A DNA stretch of 26,240 nt from an uncultured Bacillota bacterium. Its GTDB lineage: Bacteria > Bacillota > Clostridia > Oscillospirales > Oscillospiraceae. Every line of letters begins with the position of its first letter. Positions within the stretch are counted from its first letter, which is position 1. Positions 15,040 through 22,451 of this stretch are shown one piece after another. The notes below the pieces were generated by a model. It saw nothing but the letters and a program-made list of their open reading frames with translations, did no database searches and was not told the origin of the DNA. The stretch spans positions 1-26,240 of the forward strand of contig CANDCW010000031.1 in the NCBI GenBank assembly GCA_947383275.1, read 5' to 3'. The position numbers and the translations under genes were made by a program.

Positions 15040-17448
15040 TTACCGCAGCACCGCCCCGCACTGCGCGTTCAGCGCCTCCAAAATGGACTTGACATCTTCA
15101 TCGGCCTCCTCGCTGGTAAGGGAGCGGTCGTCGGAGCGGAGGACCAGATTGAAGGCCACCGACTTCTTGCCCTCGCCGATGCCCTTGCCCCGGTAGATAT
15201 CAAAGAGGGAGACCCCCTTCAGCAGTCCCTTGGCTCCTTTGCGGATGGCCTCCTCCAGCCTGCCCACGGTGACGGCCTCGTCGCACACCACGGCAATATC
15301 CCGGGTGACCGAGGGGAACCTGGGCAGGGGGACGTACTCGGGGCCGGCCCCCCGGGCCAGCATCAGCTCGTCTAAGGACAGCTCGGCGCAGTACAGCTCT
15401 CCGTCCACCCCGAAGGCTTTGGCCACATTGGGGTGAACCTGCCCCAGCAGACCCAGGCAGTCGCTCCCCGCCCAGACGGCGGCGCAGCGGCCGGGGTGGT
15501 AGGACACCGCGCCGGGGAACTCGCCGGGGGTTTCAAAGTGGACGCCCCTGGCTCGGATGTCAGTCAAAACGGCCTCTACGGCCCCCTTCAGGTCGTAGAA
15601 GTCGAAGCCCTCGCCGTAGGCCCCCAGGGTGAGGACCTTGGCCTCGTTGGCCAGGCCGTTCTCCCCGCCGGGGAGGTAAATACGGCCCAGTTCGTAGAGG
15701 CGGACATCCTTATTGCGGTAGTTGTAGTTCCGGGCCAGAATGTCCAGCATGGAGGGCAGGGTAGTGGTGCGCATGATGGAGGTGTCCTCCCCCAGAGGGT
15801 TGAGAATCTTGAAGGATTTGCGGTGGAAATCATGTTCCGGCCAGCCGATCTTGTCATACCAGGCGGGGGAGATGAAGGAGTAGGTGATGATCTCGTCATA
15901 GCCGCAGGCACGGCAGACTGCCCCCAGCTTCTGCTCCAGCTTCTGCTCAGGGGAGTAGCCCCCCAGGGTGGTCTGACCCCGCATGAGGGTGGTGGGGATA
16001 TTGTTGTAGCCGTGGAACCGGGCCACCTCCTCCGCCAGGTCGGCCATCTCCTTCACATCGCCCCGCCAGGAGGGGACGGTGAGGGTCTGGTCATCATGGA
16101 GCTCAAAATTGATGCGCTCCATGATCTGCGCCATTTCTCCCTGAGAAATATCCGTGCCCAACAGGGCGTTGATCTTGTCCGGCTCCAGCTTCAAAACGGT
16201 GGGCTGGGGGACGTAGTTGAGAATGTCGATGACCCCGTCCAGCACCTGGCCGGCCCCCAGCAGCTCCACCAGCTCACAGGCCCGGTTGACGGCGGGGAGG
16301 GTGTTCATGGGGTCCAGGCCCTTCTCGAACTTGGCGCTGGCCTCGGTGCGCATCCCCAGGGAGAGCGCCCCCTTGCGGATGCAGGTGCCGTCGAAGCAGG
16401 CGGACTCAAAGACCACGTCAACCGTGTCCTCCACAATCTCAGAGTTCAGCCCGCCCATGATGCCCGCCAGGCCCACGGCCCGGCCCTCGTCGGCGATGAC
16501 CAGGTGATTGGCGGTGAGGGTGTGCTCCTTGCCGTCCAGGGTGGTGAGCTTCTCCCCCTCCGCTGCCCGGCGGACAATGATCTTCCCGCCGTTGACATAG
16601 CGGTAGTCAAAGGCGTGCATGGGCTGGCCATACTCCAGCATGACGTAGTTGGTGATATCCACGATGTTGTTGATGGGCCGCACCCCCATGGCCCGCAGCC
16701 GCTCCCGCATCCATTTGGGGGAGGGGCCGATCTTCACGCCGCGCACCATCCGGGCGGTGTACCGGGGGCACAGCTCCGGGTCGGGGGTCTCCACGTCCAG
16801 CAGCTCGGGGAGGACGCCGGGGCCGCCGCCCTTGACTACCGGCTCGTGGAGGGCCATGGGCACATCGAAGGTGGCGGACACCTCCCGGGCCAGGCCGATG
16901 ACGGACAGGCAGTCGGGCCGGTTGGGGGTGATCTCAAACTCCACCACATGGTCGTCCAGGCCCACAGCGGTTCGGATATCCTGCCCCAGGGCAAGGCCGG
17001 CCAGCTCCGGGTCGTCGGACAGAATCCAGATTCCGTCAGGGTAGGCGGAGGGGAAGTCCCGCTGGTCCAGCCCCAGCTCCTGGAAGGAGCACAGCATCCC
17101 GTTGGACAGCTCCCCCCGCAGCTTCCCCGCATGAATCTCCTTGCCGCCGGGGAGGAGGGAGCCGTCCAGGGCCACGGGGACCAGATCCCCCTCCTTCACG
17201 TTCTGCGCCCCGGTGACAATTTGAAGGGGCTCTCGCACCCCTGCATCCACCTGGCAGATCCACATATGGTCGCTGTTCTCGTGGCGCTTCATGGACAGCA
17301 CCTTGCCCACCACCACGTTTTTGATCTCATCCCCCATGTCGTGGGTCAGCTCCACCTTGGAGCCGGAGAGGGTCATGGCCTCGGCGAACTCCCGGTCGCC
17401 GGCGTCGATCTCAACAAACTCGTTGAGCCATTTTCTGGATAGATTCAT
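15040..17448 (-). CDS. pheT: Phenylalanyl-tRNA synthetase beta subunit
   Basis: PheT pairs with PheS in the (alpha-beta)2 enzyme that charges tRNA-Phe and carries the editing site. The 802-residue length is full. Visible domains: the N-terminal MNLSRKWLNEFVEID, an EMAP-II-like tRNA-binding domain around residues 40-150, B3/B4 editing region in the middle, B5 domain with LAEEVARFHGYNNIP near the end, and the C-terminal FDX-ACB anticodon-binding domain (about 707-802: FPSVTRDIAVV, then YRGKGIGEGKKSVAF). AGAGGAG precedes the ATG. It follows pheS across a 103-nt spacer holding an inverted repeat. Confidence 0.97.
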   Translation of the reverse strand: MNLSRKWLNEFVEIDAGDREFAEAMTLSGSKVELTHDMGDEIKNVVVGKVLSMKRHENSDHMWICQVDAGVREPLQIVTGAQNVKEGDLVPVALDGSLLPGGKEIHAGKLRGELSNGMLCSFQELGLDQRDFPSAYPDGIWILSDDPELAGLALGQDIRTAVGLDDHVVEFEITPNRPDCLSVIGLAREVSATFDVPMALHEPVVKGGGPGVLPELLDVETPDPELCPRYTARMVRGVKIGPSPKWMRERLRAMGVRPINNIVDITNYVMLEYGQPMHAFDYRYVNGGKIIVRRAAEGEKLTTLDGKEHTLTANHLVIADEGRAVGLAGIMGGLNSEIVEDTVDVVFESACFDGTCIRKGALSLGMRTEASAKFEKGLDPMNTLPAVNRACELVELLGAGQVLDGVIDILNYVPQPTVLKLEPDKINALLGTDISQGEMAQIMERINFELHDDQTLTVPSWRGDVKEMADLAEEVARFHGYNNIPTTLMRGQTTLGGYSPEQKLEQKLGAVCRACGYDEIITYSFISPAWYDKIGWPEHDFHRKSFKILNPLGEDTSIMRTTTLPSMLDILARNYNYRNKDVRLYELGRIYLPGGENGLANEAKVLTLGAYGEGFDFYDLKGAVEAVLTDIRARGVHFETPGEFPGAVSYHPGRCAAVWAGSDCLGLLGQVHPNVAKAFGVDGELYCAELSLDELMLARGAGPEYVPLPRFPSVTRDIAVVCDEAVTVGRLEEAIRKGAKGLLKGVSLFDIYRGKGIGEGKKSVAFNLVLRSDDRSLTSEEADEDVKSILEALNAQCGAVLR

Positions 17449-17505
17449 ATGAAAAACTCCTCTTGTAAACGTTAATCAATCAGGGAGGCAGCAAAGCTCT
17501 TTTTG

Positions 17506-17532
17506 GTTCCTTTTTCTCTCGAAAAAAGGAAC
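17506..17532. repeat. Inverted repeat in the pheS-pheT spacer
   Basis: GTTCCTTTTT at 17506-17515 pairs with AAAAAGGAAC at 17523-17532 around a short loop (10 bp). Flanking sequence is G/C-rich (CCCGCCCGGCGAGGGCGC). It looks like a small interspersed palindromic element inside an otherwise compact operon. It lacks a terminator arrangement that would isolate pheT. Confidence 0.5.
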
Positions 17533-17551
17533 TCCCGCCCGGCGAGGGCGC

Positions 17552-18577
17552 TCAGAACTGCTCCAAAAATCTTACGTCGTTCTCAAAGATCAGCCGCAAG
17601 TCGGCGATTTTGAACCGGCGCATGGCGGTGCGCTCCAGGCCCATGCCGAAGGCCCAGCCGGACCACTCCTCTGGGTCGATGCCGGCCATGCGAAGCACGT
17701 TGGGGTGGATCATCCCCGCGCCCAGCAGCTCAATCCAGCCCTCGCCCTTGCAGGTGGCGCAGCCAACCCCGCCGCACTTGTGGCACTGCACGTCCATCTC
17801 GCAGGAGGGTTCGGTGAAGGGGAAGTGGTGGGGGCGGAACCGGGTGACGGTGCCCTTGCCGAACAGCTCCTCAGCCAGCAGGTTCAGGGTGCCCTTTAAA
17901 TCGGCCATGGTGATATGCCTGTCGATCACCATCCCCTCCACCTGATGGAACATGGGAGAGTGGGTGGCGTCCACCTCGTCCTTGCGGTACACCCGCCCCG
18001 GGGCGATGATGCGGATGGGCAGGGGCATGGCATCCATGGCCCGCACCTGCATGGGAGAGGTCTGGCTCCTCAGCATCACCCGGCTGTCTTCGTCAAAGTA
18101 GAAGGTGTCGGACCAGTCCCGGGAGGGGTGGCCCTCCTCGGCGTTGAGGCGGTCGAAGTTCAGCTCGGCCAGCTCCACCTCGGGGCCGTCCAAAACGGTG
18201 AAGCCCATGCCCACGAAGATGTCCTTGATCTCGTCCAGGGCGATATACATAGGGTGCTTGTGCCCCTGCTTGACCGCCCTGCCGGGGACGGTGACGTCCA
18301 GAGCTTCAGCCTTCAGCCGCCCCTCCAGGGCGGCTGCCTCCAGCTTCCGGGAAGCGGCCTCAATGGCCCCCTCCAGGGCCGCGCGGACGTCGTTGGCCAA
18401 AGCGCCCATGGCGGGCCGCTCCTCGGCGGACAGCCTGCCCATTTGCTTGAGGACGGCGGTGAGCTCCCCTTTTTTGCCCAGGTATTTCACCCGCAGCTCG
18501 TCCAGGGCCGCGGGCGAGGCCACCTTCTCAAAGGCAGACAGGGCCTCGCTTTTAATCGCTGCTAACTGTTCTTTCAT
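17552..18577 (-). CDS. pheS: Phenylalanyl-tRNA synthetase alpha subunit
   Basis: This is the catalytic class II subunit. The 341-residue product has an N-terminal coiled coil, the motif 1 region (HKHPMYIALDEIKDIFVGMGF), motif 2 with THSPMFHQVEGMVID and motif 3 GWAFGMGLERTAMRRFKI near the C-terminus. The conserved FTEPSCEMDVQC is followed by a CHKCGG...CATC cluster, a pair of CxxC motifs common in Firmicute PheS. AAAGGAG precedes the ATG. Only 31 nt separate it from the YitT gene, too little for its own T-box leader, so it is read from the promoter at 20625-20653. Confidence 0.97.
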   Translation of the reverse strand: MKEQLAAIKSEALSAFEKVASPAALDELRVKYLGKKGELTAVLKQMGRLSAEERPAMGALANDVRAALEGAIEAASRKLEAAALEGRLKAEALDVTVPGRAVKQGHKHPMYIALDEIKDIFVGMGFTVLDGPEVELAELNFDRLNAEEGHPSRDWSDTFYFDEDSRVMLRSQTSPMQVRAMDAMPLPIRIIAPGRVYRKDEVDATHSPMFHQVEGMVIDRHITMADLKGTLNLLAEELFGKGTVTRFRPHHFPFTEPSCEMDVQCHKCGGVGCATCKGEGWIELLGAGMIHPNVLRMAGIDPEEWSGWAFGMGLERTAMRRFKIADLRLIFENDVRFLEQF

Positions 18578-18608
18578 TGTTAAAACTCCTTTGTTGGGAT
18601 AGATGAAT

Positions 18609-19505
18609 TTATGTGTCCTGGTTTACCCGGAACACGTCCGCCACATCGCTGATTGTAATATAGGCGGTGGGATCAACCTCGTGGATGATGTCCCGCATGG
18701 TGCTGATCTGGAAGCGGTTGACCACAAAGTAAACCATAGCTTTCTTGGTGTGGGAAAAGCCCCCCTGGGCCTCCATCCAGGTAACTCCCACACCGAAGTG
18801 CTCCGTCAACGCATCGCACACCAGCTTGGGATGAACCGTAATAATGGTGGCCGCCTTGGAGCGGTCGAAGCCCTCCACCACAAAGTCCACTGTTTTTAGC
18901 GCAGCGGCGTAGGTAACAATGGAGTACAGCGGCAAAATCCAGCTCTTCAAGATAATGCCGCAGATCACATATAAGGCTACGTTATAAATCATCACAAAGC
19001 TGCCTACGCTGAGCCCCATGCGTTTGGCAAAGATGACCGCCATCACGTCAATTCCGTCAATCGCACCGCCGAGCCGGATGGTCAGGCCGCTTCCCAGCCC
19101 GGAGACGAGCCCGCCGAACAGGGCGCACAGCAGCAGGTCCCGACCCGCCAGCGGGGACGCAAATGATACGTCGATGGGCAGCACCTCGGTAATGAGCCAG
19201 GTGCTCACCGAGTAGACCGTCACGGTGAACAGGGAGTAGACGGTAAAGGTAATCCCCTGCCGCCGCAGGCCAAAAAGGAACAGGGGCACGTTGAGCAGGA
19301 TCAGGAAAAAGGACAGGGGCACAGCCTCGGGCGTCACCTGGGCCAGCAGCATGGAGGTGCCGGAAACGCCACTGTCATACAAGTTGACGGGATACAGAAA
19401 GATCGTCACCCCGAAAGCGTTGACGATGCCGGCCAGCAACAAAAACGGGAAGCGCTGCCACCGTATTTTGAGGTGCGGAAAGCGAAACCCTGTTGTTTTG
19501 TTCAT
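18609..19505 (-). CDS. YitT family membrane protein (DUF161 + DUF2179)
   Basis: 298 residues. The N-terminal about 200 residues hold five to six hydrophobic segments, beginning FPFLLLAGIVNAFGVTIFLYPVNL, with the family's conserved LYDSGVSGTSML and RLGGAIDGIDVMAV stretches. The C-terminal about 85 residues form the cytosolic DUF2179 domain (KAATIITVHPKLVCDAL, then GGFSHTKKAMVYFVVNRFQ). These proteins are widespread and multi-copy in Firmicutes; transport is suspected but no substrate is known. AAGGAGGAG precedes the ATG. It lies 23 nt after the deacetylase gene and before pheS. Confidence 0.92.
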   Translation of the reverse strand: MNKTTGFRFPHLKIRWQRFPFLLLAGIVNAFGVTIFLYPVNLYDSGVSGTSMLLAQVTPEAVPLSFFLILLNVPLFLFGLRRQGITFTVYSLFTVTVYSVSTWLITEVLPIDVSFASPLAGRDLLLCALFGGLVSGLGSGLTIRLGGAIDGIDVMAVIFAKRMGLSVGSFVMIYNVALYVICGIILKSWILPLYSIVTYAAALKTVDFVVEGFDRSKAATIITVHPKLVCDALTEHFGVGVTWMEAQGGFSHTKKAMVYFVVNRFQISTMRDIIHEVDPTAYITISDVADVFRVNQDT

Positions 19506-19528
19506 AGACTCCTCCTTATTGATCCGCG

Positions 19529-20338
19529 TTATGGCGGCAGAATTTTACTGAGCGGAACGCCCATCGACACATTGCACCGCTTCAAGCCATACAGCCCCTC
19601 GGAGATATCGGCGCAGCCATGCTTTGTCGTAACCGTGACGGAAAAGTGCTCCCGGATGAAGCCGGAGGCCCACTTGTCGGTAATGCCGTTGGGATAGGCG
19701 AAAAAGATGGGGGTGGCCCCCACATTCTCCTCGATCAAGTCGATGCTGGCCTGGAGGTCGGGCAGGACCCGGGCCTCATAATCCGCTTTTGCCTCGCCCC
19801 TTCCCCGTTTGATCCCCCTTGTCCCGTGGCAGTCGTAGGTATGGGAGCCGATCTCCACCAGCCCCGACTGGGCCATAATCTGGCACTTTGGCCAGTCCAG
19901 ATAGTATGTCTCCCCCCTGTCCACACTGGAGGCCACCACCGAAATCACCGCCTTGGACTCAAACTCCTGGAGCAGGGGGTAAGCCAGCCAGTAGTTGCTG
20001 GCGTAGCCGTCGTCCAGGGTGAGCATAACAGCCTTGGGCGGCAGGGGCTCCCCCGCAGCCAGCCAGCTGGGCAGAACGGTCTCATACCCATGGTCTGCCA
20101 GCCACTGCAGATCTTCCCGGAAACGGACGTCGGTTACCGTCCAGGTGTTGCAGTCCCAGCCCTCCGGCACAAAATGGTGGTACATCAGCACATACAGCCT
20201 GGTGTTCTCTGGTTCCGGCTCGACTGCGGAGGAGGCGGGCTCCGGGGGCGGTCCGGGCGCAAGCTCCTGCTGTGGGGCCATGTAAGGCCCGAGAATGGCG
20301 CTGAACAGGGCCAGAAAGGTGGATATAAACCATTTCAC
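19529..20338 (-). CDS. NodB-type polysaccharide deacetylase, secreted or membrane-anchored
   Basis: The family removes N- or O-acetyl groups from cell-wall or extracellular glycans. The GTG at 20338 is chosen since GGAGG lies 8 nt before it; a GTG at 20347 overlaps that ribosome site. The 269-residue product starts with a hydrophobic segment (KWFISTFLALFSAILGPYMA), then a Pro/Glu-rich linker and the NodB domain. LTLDDG (106-111) supplies the metal/base Asp pair, and EIGSHTYDCH (residues 162-171) carries the metal-binding His residues. A late FAYPNGITDKW is also typical. The substrate cannot be predicted. It is the first gene behind the T-box. Confidence 0.9.
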   Translation of the reverse strand: MKWFISTFLALFSAILGPYMAPQQELAPGPPPEPASSAVEPEPENTRLYVLMYHHFVPEGWDCNTWTVTDVRFREDLQWLADHGYETVLPSWLAAGEPLPPKAVMLTLDDGYASNYWLAYPLLQEFESKAVISVVASSVDRGETYYLDWPKCQIMAQSGLVEIGSHTYDCHGTRGIKRGRGEAKADYEARVLPDLQASIDLIEENVGATPIFFAYPNGITDKWASGFIREHFSVTVTTKHGCADISEGLYGLKRCNVSMGVPLSKILPP

Positions 20339-20344
20339 CCGGAA

Positions 20345-20618
20345 CACCTCCCGCGTTTAGAAATAAAAACGCCCCCCGCCCCACTGCTGGGACGAAAGGC
20401 AACCCTTCCGCGGTACCACCCGCATTCGCGTTTCGTGACGCGCACTCGATCTCCGGTAACGGCGGAGGGGCCGTCCCCCTCTCGGGGGCCGCTCCCGGGC
20501 GAACCAGGCGGGAACCGTTCTCCAGGGCGGCTTTCAGCCAGTGGCCGCCCCTCTCTGGTGAGTGTTGCCCGCTATTTTCCCGTTCAACGCATTTTCCCGG
20601 CCGCCCAAGGCGGCTCTG
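20345..20618 (-). promoter_or_regulatory. T-box riboswitch leader, apparent Phe (UUC) specifier
   Basis: Read on the minus strand the leader has stem I features AGAGAG (20556-20551) and GGCTGAAAGCC (20539-20529), followed by TTC at 20503-20501 directly before GCCCGGGAGC, the usual specifier setting. The T-box core GGGTGGTACCGCG is exact (20421-20409), and a G/C-rich hairpin followed by TTTTT (20394-20365) forms the terminator. Uncharged tRNA-Phe is expected to promote read-through. A second TTC lies at 20514-20512, so either register reads Phe. The downstream genes include pheS and pheT, which supports the assignment. Confidence 0.88.
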
Positions 20619-20624
20619 CTTACA

Positions 20625-20653
20625 CTTATATCACAAATCATCTTGTATTGCAA
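20625..20653 (-). promoter_or_regulatory. Sigma-A-type promoter of the T-box operon
   Basis: Minus strand: TTGCAA (20653-20648), 17-nt spacer, TATAAG (20630-20625). The predicted start near 20618 falls just before the first leader hairpin (GCCGCC-TTG-GGCGGC), which matches the T-box extent. Confidence 0.8.
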
Positions 20654-20724
20654 GAGGAAAAGGGGTATAATTTTGGGAAATAGGCCGTTTGTGGCCAACC
20701 CACCGTAAAACTGGGAAATTAATC

Positions 20725-20753
20725 TGGACAAAATCGGTACTCTATGCTACAAT
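20725..20753 (+). promoter_or_regulatory. Sigma-A-type promoter of the sufC operon
   Basis: TGGACA (20725-20730), 17 nt, TACAAT (20748-20753) with a TG extension (TGC-TACAAT), 25 nt before the sufC ATG. It is divergent from the T-box promoter 72 bp away. No clear IscR/Rrf2-type operator was recognised. Confidence 0.75.
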
Positions 20754-20777
20754 GAAGAAAAAACAGGGAGGTACCCC

Positions 20778-21506
20778 ATGCTTGAATTACAGCATATCAG
20801 CTACGATGTGGAGCAGGACGGCGACAACAAGGGCATCCTGCATGATATCAGCCTAACCATCAACGAGCGCTTTGTGGCCATCACCGGCCCCAACGGCGGC
20901 GGCAAGTCCACCCTGGCCAAGGTGATCGCCGGAATTCTGGCCCCCACCCAGGGCCGCATCCTTTTTGACGGCGAGGATATCACACAGCTGTCCATCACCG
21001 AACGGGCCCGGAAGGGCATCAGCTTCGCCTTCCAGCAGCCGGTGCGCTTCAAAGGCCTGACGGTCAAGGACCTGATTACCCTGGCCAGCGGCAAGGACAT
21101 CGGCGTGCCTGAGGCGTGCAACTACCTGTCGGAGGTGGGCCTGTGCGCCAAGGACTACATTGACCGGGAGGTAGACGCCTCTTTGTCCGGCGGCGAGCTG
21201 AAACGCATTGAGATCGCCACCATTATGGCCCGCGGCACCAGCTTGTCCGTCTTTGACGAGCCGGAGGCGGGCATCGACCTGTGGTCCTTTTCCAATCTCA
21301 TCCAGGTCTTTGAGCAGCTGCACCGGAAAATTAACGGCTCCATCCTCATCATCTCCCACCAGGAGCGTATCCTAAACATCGCCGACCGCATCATCGTGCT
21401 GGCCGACGGCCATGTGGTCAACGACGGCCCCCGGAAAGACATTCTGCCCACCCTGCTGGGGGGTGCTCCCGGGGTGTGCTCCGCGCTGACGGACAAGGTG
21501 CGGTAA
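20778..21506 (+). CDS. sufC: Fe-S cluster assembly ATPase SufC (SmsC-like)
   Basis: SufC is the ABC-type ATPase that drives the SufB-containing scaffold during Fe-S cluster assembly; it has no membrane partner. The 242 residues contain Walker A GPNGGGKST (37-45), Q-loop Q86, signature LSGGE (136-140), Walker B with LSVFDEPEAGID (156-167) and H-loop H194. GGGAGGT precedes the ATG. The partner gene follows after 17 nt. No sufS, sufU or sufD is adjacent, so this is the two-gene form found in many anaerobes. Confidence 0.93.
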   Translation: MLELQHISYDVEQDGDNKGILHDISLTINERFVAITGPNGGGKSTLAKVIAGILAPTQGRILFDGEDITQLSITERARKGISFAFQQPVRFKGLTVKDLITLASGKDIGVPEACNYLSEVGLCAKDYIDREVDASLSGGELKRIEIATIMARGTSLSVFDEPEAGIDLWSFSNLIQVFEQLHRKINGSILIISHQERILNIADRIIVLADGHVVNDGPRKDILPTLLGGAPGVCSALTDKVR

Positions 21507-21523
21507 AGGAGGAAACTAGAAAT

Positions 21524-22441
21524 ATGGACGCAATTCAAAAGAGTTTACTGGAGCAGGTGGCCGGGCTCCATCAGGTTCCGGAGGGGGCCTACAACATCCG
21601 CGCCAACGGCCAGAAGGCCGGGCGGAACACCACCGCCAATATCGACATCGTCACCAAGGCGGACAAGGACGGCATCGACATCATCATCAAGCCCGGGACC
21701 AGAAACGAGTCGGTTCACATCCCGGTGGTTTTGAGCGAGAGCGGCCTGACCGAAACGGTATACAACGACTTTTTCATTGGGGACAACAGCGACGTGACCA
21801 TCGTCGCCGGCTGCGGCATCCACAACTGCGGCGTGCAGAATTCGGAGCATTCCGGCGTCCACACCTTCCATGTGGGCAAAAACGCCCGGGTGCGGTATGT
21901 GGAGCGCCACTACGGCGAGGGGGACGGCCTGGGCGAGAACATCATGAACCCCACCACCGTTGTGGAGGTAGAGGAGGGCGGCTATATGGAGATGGAGACC
22001 ACCCAGATCAAGGGGGTGGACTCCACCGTCCGCACCACCCGGGCCAAGCTGGGCCCCAACGCTACCCTGATTATCAAGGAGAAGGTCATGACCCACGGCA
22101 CACAGCTGGCCAAGTCCGACTTTACCGTGGACCTGGATGGGGAGGGCTGCCACACCAATGTAATTTCCCGCTCCGTGGCCCGGGGGCAGTCCAAGCAGGT
22201 CTTCCTGGCCCGGATCAACGGCAACGCCGCCTGCTACGGCCACTCCGAGTGCGACGCTATCATCATGGACGAGGGCGTGGTGTCCGCCATCCCGGAGGTC
22301 ACCGCCAACTGCCTGGACGCCCAGCTGGTCCACGAGGCCGCCATCGGCAAGATCGCCGGGGAGCAGCTCACCAAGCTCATGACCCTGGGCCTCACCGAAA
22401 AAGAGGCCGAAGAACAGATTGTGAACGGGTTTTTGAAGTAG
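21524..22441 (+). CDS. sufB: Short SufB/SufD-family scaffold protein (SmsB-like)
   Basis: The partner of SufC in Fe-S cluster assembly. The ATG at 21524 has AAAGGAGG upstream and gives 305 residues; the open frame before it overlaps sufC. At about two-thirds the size of SufB (near 470 residues) it lacks the long N-terminal region but retains the beta-helix core, with VTIVAGCGIHNCGVQNSEHSG, and the C-terminal IPEVTANCLDAQLVHEAAIGKI, whose His and Cys match the functional end of SufB/SufD. It may form a homodimer in place of SufB-SufD. Symbol is by family. Confidence 0.88.
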   Translation: MDAIQKSLLEQVAGLHQVPEGAYNIRANGQKAGRNTTANIDIVTKADKDGIDIIIKPGTRNESVHIPVVLSESGLTETVYNDFFIGDNSDVTIVAGCGIHNCGVQNSEHSGVHTFHVGKNARVRYVERHYGEGDGLGENIMNPTTVVEVEEGGYMEMETTQIKGVDSTVRTTRAKLGPNATLIIKEKVMTHGTQLAKSDFTVDLDGEGCHTNVISRSVARGQSKQVFLARINGNAACYGHSECDAIIMDEGVVSAIPEVTANCLDAQLVHEAAIGKIAGEQLTKLMTLGLTEKEAEEQIVNGFLK

Positions 22442-22451
22442 GAGGTATCCC

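Noticed and set aside
15433..17442. Long open frame (669 codons) on the plus strand opposite pheT
   Set aside because: Low-complexity Gly/His/Val/Leu-rich translation with no domain; it mirrors the codon pattern of the well-supported pheT, a common shadow in GC-rich genes.
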